Positions 61,532 through 64,000 of a DNA stretch of 64,000 nucleotides are shown here, piece after piece. The first letter of the stretch is position 1. The number at the start of each line of letters is the position of its first letter. The notes under the pieces were generated by a model. It had not been told where the DNA came from, did not search any database, and saw nothing but the letters and a program-made list of their open reading frames with translations. Source of the DNA: Paractinoplanes polyasparticus (GTDB taxonomy: Bacteria > Actinomycetota > Actinomycetes > Mycobacteriales > Micromonosporaceae); NCBI RefSeq assembly GCF_019710575.1, contig NZ_JAHWFK010000025.1:1-64000 (forward strand), given 5' to 3'. The position numbers and the translations under genes were made by a program.

Positions 61532-62521
61532 TCAGGCGAGGAACCAGTGGCTCAGGGCGTACGCGACCGGCGAGAGCAACGCGAAGGCGCCCAGCGGGCC
61601 CTGCATGTGCCGGGCCACCCAGAAGGTCGGCGCGTCCCCGGCGAGACGCCGGTCGGCCTGCCCGAAGTTGACCGCCAGGTCGACCAGGTGGGCGATGAGC
61701 ACGGCGATCAGGCCGACGACGGCGCCCTTGGCCGGGGTGAAGGGCAGCACCAGGACGCTGCCCAGCGCGGCCGCGGCCAGGGTGCCGAGCATCGCGCCGA
61801 GCACGATCCCGGTGGCGCCGCGGGGCACCTGGGCGGCGAGCCGGGGCTTGGGGAAGATCGCGTCGGTGGCCCGGGCGACCAGCAGTGCCACGCCCGCGGC
61901 GACGGCGCCCACGGTCAGCGTCTGGGTGCCGACCTCTTGCCGGGTCAGGACGATCGGGATCGCGTACGCCACGACGCCGGCCACGATCACCAGCGTCGTC
62001 CGCCACGAGTCGGTGACGCGCTTACGGTCCTCGGCGCGGACCAGCTGACCCAGCACCGCGGCGACGAAGCCGCCGAGGGCGACCCAGACCAGCGGCAGGA
62101 GCTCGGCCCGGGCGCCGGTCACGGCGAGGTAGTCGGCGACCAGCGCGGTCGGCACACAGACCCCGGCCGTGGTCAGGGCCGCGGGCGGGCCGAGCGCCAT
62201 CACCCAGGCCAGCAGGGCGAGCAGCTGCACACCGAACAGCACGATGGCGTACGGCAGTCGCGAGTCGGGCGCCGAGGTCACGGCGCCCAGCACGAGACCG
62301 AGCGCGAGCAGGCCGGCGAACCCGGCGATGGCCAGCGACAGCTCGCGGCGGACGGGGACGACCTCGATCTCCTCGAGTTCGTCGTCCTCGCCGTCCTCGG
62401 GCTCGGCGACGGCGGGATCGTCGGGGCCGGGTTCGTCCCGGAAGCCGGCGGACGGGCGCTTGCCGCCGCCTCTCGCGATCTCGCGTGAGGCGTCGGCGTC
62501 CCAGGACTCGTCCTGCGGCAT
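61532..62521 (-). CDS. Eight-helix membrane protein of unknown function
   Basis: 329 residues. An acidic soluble N-terminus (to about 58, GEDDELEEIEVVPVRREL) is followed by about eight membrane helices, for example YAIVLFGVQLLALLAWVMAL and ATGIVLGAMLGTLAAAALGS. No signature was recognised. ATG 62521 lacks an SD; GTG 62533, with CACGAT 7 bases upstream, may be the real leaderless start. It lies divergent to glnR, sharing a 270-bp promoter region. Confidence 0.7.
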   Translation of the reverse strand: MPQDESWDADASREIARGGGKRPSAGFRDEPGPDDPAVAEPEDGEDDELEEIEVVPVRRELSLAIAGFAGLLALGLVLGAVTSAPDSRLPYAIVLFGVQLLALLAWVMALGPPAALTTAGVCVPTALVADYLAVTGARAELLPLVWVALGGFVAAVLGQLVRAEDRKRVTDSWRTTLVIVAGVVAYAIPIVLTRQEVGTQTLTVGAVAAGVALLVARATDAIFPKPRLAAQVPRGATGIVLGAMLGTLAAAALGSVLVLPFTPAKGAVVGLIAVLIAHLVDLAVNFGQADRRLAGDAPTFWVARHMQGPLGAFALLSPVAYALSHWFLA

Positions 62522-62794
62522 GGTGGGGAACACGCAAGCGATCGTGCCAGAACGAACGCGCTCGCCCAATTCTCCGGGCTCTGTTAAACCCCTGTTACGA
62601 AACTGCCATTTGTACGCCGGAAGGGCGTTCACTACATCACTCAGACAAACGATCGAGGCGATCCTGGTGATGCATCGGTTAAGGTAAGCCCAGCCCACCC
62701 GTCGGTGACGCCGGGAAATGTCCGCCGATGTCGGAACCATGAGTAACGCCATCGAGTCACCCGAGCGGCCTGTGCCGCAAGGACGGAGGTGAGT

Positions 62795-63511
62795 GTGGAA
62801 ATCCTTCTGTTGGTGACGGCGCGTGCCGGTGAACCTTCCGCCGTGCTGCCCGCGCTGGATCTGCTTCCCCACTCCGTACGCACTGCCCCCCGCGATGTCC
62901 GCACCCTGGTTTCCGGGCCCAGCCCCGACGCCGTGATGGTGGACGCCCGTTCGGAGCTCTCCGAGGCCCGGGCCACGTGCCGCATGCTGCACGCGACCGG
63001 CATCGGGGTCCCGCTCATGGCGGTCGTCACCGAGGCGGGCCTGATCGCGCTCAACGCCGACTGGGGTGTCGACGACGTCATCCTGGCCAGCGCCGGCCCG
63101 GCCGAGGTCGAGGCCCGGCTGCGCATGTCGGTCGGCCGTCTGAGCAACGCGACCGCCGGCGCCAACGGTTCGGTGCGGGCCGGCGAGCTCAACATCGACC
63201 CCGACACGTACGCGGCCAAGCTCAAGGGCCGCCCGCTCGACCTCACGTACAAGGAGTTCGAGCTGCTGAAGTTCCTCGCCCAGCACCCGGGCCGGGTCTT
63301 CACCCGCGACCAGCTGCTGCGCGAGGTCTGGGGCTACGACTACTTCGGCGGCACGCGCACGGTCGACGTGCACGTCCGTCGCCTGCGGGCCAAGCTCGGC
63401 TCGGAATACGAGTCGATGATCGGCACGGTGCGCCAGGTCGGCTACAAGTTCGTGGTCCCGCCGTCCGGCCGCCAGCTGCCCGATCACGAGCCGGTCTCGC
63501 TGCCGGTCTAG
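62795..63511 (+). CDS. glnR: Nitrogen regulator GlnR (atypical response regulator)
   Basis: 238 residues. The receiver domain (1-120) keeps Asp50 in DAVMVDAR but lacks the acidic pocket and partner residues of phosphorylated regulators, as GlnR does. The OmpR-type DNA-binding domain is TYKEFELLKFLAQHPGRVFT, WGYDYFGGTRTVDVHVRRLR and GTVRQVGYKF. It activates ammonium assimilation genes under nitrogen limitation. GTG 62795 is chosen because GGAGG is 5 bases upstream; a GTG at 62789 overlaps the SD itself. The following mshD gene starts from its stop region. Confidence 0.93.
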   Translation: MEILLLVTARAGEPSAVLPALDLLPHSVRTAPRDVRTLVSGPSPDAVMVDARSELSEARATCRMLHATGIGVPLMAVVTEAGLIALNADWGVDDVILASAGPAEVEARLRMSVGRLSNATAGANGSVRAGELNIDPDTYAAKLKGRPLDLTYKEFELLKFLAQHPGRVFTRDQLLREVWGYDYFGGTRTVDVHVRRLRAKLGSEYESMIGTVRQVGYKFVVPPSGRQLPDHEPVSLPV

Positions 63512-63521
63512 TGTCAGGGGC

Positions 63522-64000
63522 ATGACGACCGTCCGCCCGGTTGACCGGTTGAGTGCTGCCGAGGCAGCCGAGGTGCTCGCGCTGGCGAGCGCCGCCGAAC
63601 AGGCCGACGGCGTCTACCCGCTGTCCGAAGATGTAGTGCTGCGTGTGCGCGGTGGGGGAGCCCCCACCGCGCACACGCACTTTCTGGCCTATGCGGGCGA
63701 GCGCCTCGCGGGCTACGCCTATCTCGAGCGTGACGGCTCCGGTGAGCTTTTCGTGCACCCGTCGGCCCGCCGGCACGGTCACGGCACCGCGCTGCTGACT
63801 GCCGTCGGCCAGGGACCGCTGCGCTTCTGGGCGCACGGCGACGAGCCCGGCGCCCGGGCGTTCGCGGAAAAGAACGGCTTCGAGCGCGTACGGGTCCTGT
63901 GGCAGATGCGCCGCTCGCTCACCGAGCCCCTGCCCGAGATCCCGCTGCCGCCCGGAATCACGCTGCGCAGCTTCCGCCCCGGCCACGACGAGCAGGCCTG
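63522..64000 (+). CDS. mshD: Mycothiol synthase (3' end off window)
   Basis: The first 159 codons. MshD is two tandem GNAT domains that acetylate the cysteine amine in the last mycothiol step; here only the first is visible, with LFVHPSARRHGHGTALLTAVG and EPGARAFAEKNGFERVRV, and the start of the second (ITLRSFRPGHDEQA). TAGTGT lies 7 bases before ATG 63522 and begins with the glnR stop codon TAG: leaderless. A 38-bp palindrome (63641-63678) encodes RVRGGGAPTAHTH. Confidence 0.9.
   Translation, partial: MTTVRPVDRLSAAEAAEVLALASAAEQADGVYPLSEDVVLRVRGGGAPTAHTHFLAYAGERLAGYAYLERDGSGELFVHPSARRHGHGTALLTAVGQGPLRFWAHGDEPGARAFAEKNGFERVRVLWQMRRSLTEPLPEIPLPPGITLRSFRPGHDEQA
63641..63678. repeat. 38-bp perfect palindrome inside mshD
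   Basis: GCGTGTGCGCGGTGGGGG (63641-63658) and CCCCCACCGCGCACACGC (63661-63678) are perfect 18-bp arms around AG. The segment lies in frame and adds Gly/Ala/His-rich residues. Confidence 0.98.

Noticed and set aside
62580..62610. A possible GlnR box (GTTAA, GTTAC, GAAAC) before glnR
   Set aside because: The spacing and b-site do not match the known pattern well enough to call autoregulation.

Overview
The window is high-GC actinobacterial DNA, most like Micromonosporaceae and probably an Actinoplanes-type genome. The evidence is a GlnR-type nitrogen regulator next to a mycothiol synthase gene, an MsiK-type sugar ATPase, a groEL under two CIRCE operators, an LmeA-like lipoprotein gene, and many genes that begin at or within a few bases of the predicted transcript start (TANNNT box 6-8 nt before GTG or ATG). 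No rRNA genes, insertion sequences or CRISPR arrays were seen.

Positions 1-16895 are the right part of an integrative and conjugative element, whose left end lies outside the window. It ends against the 3' end of a tRNA-Thr(UGU) gene (16896-16968, minus strand), with a tyrosine integrase and a small excisionase-like gene at that end. Leftward from 11390 runs a tightly overlapping transfer operon: small pilin-like protein, VirB6/TrbL-like membrane protein, PrgI-like protein, VirB4 ATPase, a membrane partner, a coupling-type ATPase, a replication-relaxation protein and a lysozyme-like plus NlpC/P60 wall hydrolase. Further left are a small unknown protein and a winged-helix protein whose C-terminus is a growing PADDS/PADET repeat. 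The control region (11390-13196) holds a sigma-70-like gene, an iteron-like array with 21-22 bp spacing, and two near-identical 33-bp elements in front of the transfer operon and of the rightward operon (degenerate methyltransferase, intact DNA methyltransferase, excisionase). No relaxase or replication initiator is recognised inside the window.

From 17 to 38 kb is chromosomal DNA: msiK; an Hsp70 fused to a beta-propeller; a GNAT protein; a large secreted subtilase; a secreted Pro-rich protein; an RCK-pore-RCK ion-channel-like protein; a DUF4032 protein; a secreted trypsin-like protease; a PAP2 phosphatase; an amino-sugar cluster (nagA, ROK kinase, SIS protein, divergent DeoR regulator); an ABC exporter pair; and a DUF3263 protein.

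From 38 to 54 kb: a CDC48-like double AAA+ ATPase; an unusual fusion of an S15-type alpha/beta hydrolase to an ABC ATPase, with its permease; threonine synthase behind a SAM-I riboswitch; acetyltransferases; a membrane protein; groEL with tandem CIRCE sites; glpD; DUF4031 and HD-domain proteins; and a FUSC-type membrane protein.

From 54 to 64 kb: a PrsW-like membrane protease with a 400-residue Y/G/Q/P-rich tail; a GroES-family protein; an AI-2E family transporter; then a block matching the known Mycobacterium tuberculosis order sseC, sseA (cysA), lmeA, glnR, mshD. The sulfur genes are preceded by a 25-codon cysteine-rich leader peptide with an overlapping hairpin. mshD runs off the right edge and carries a perfect 38-bp palindrome in its coding sequence.
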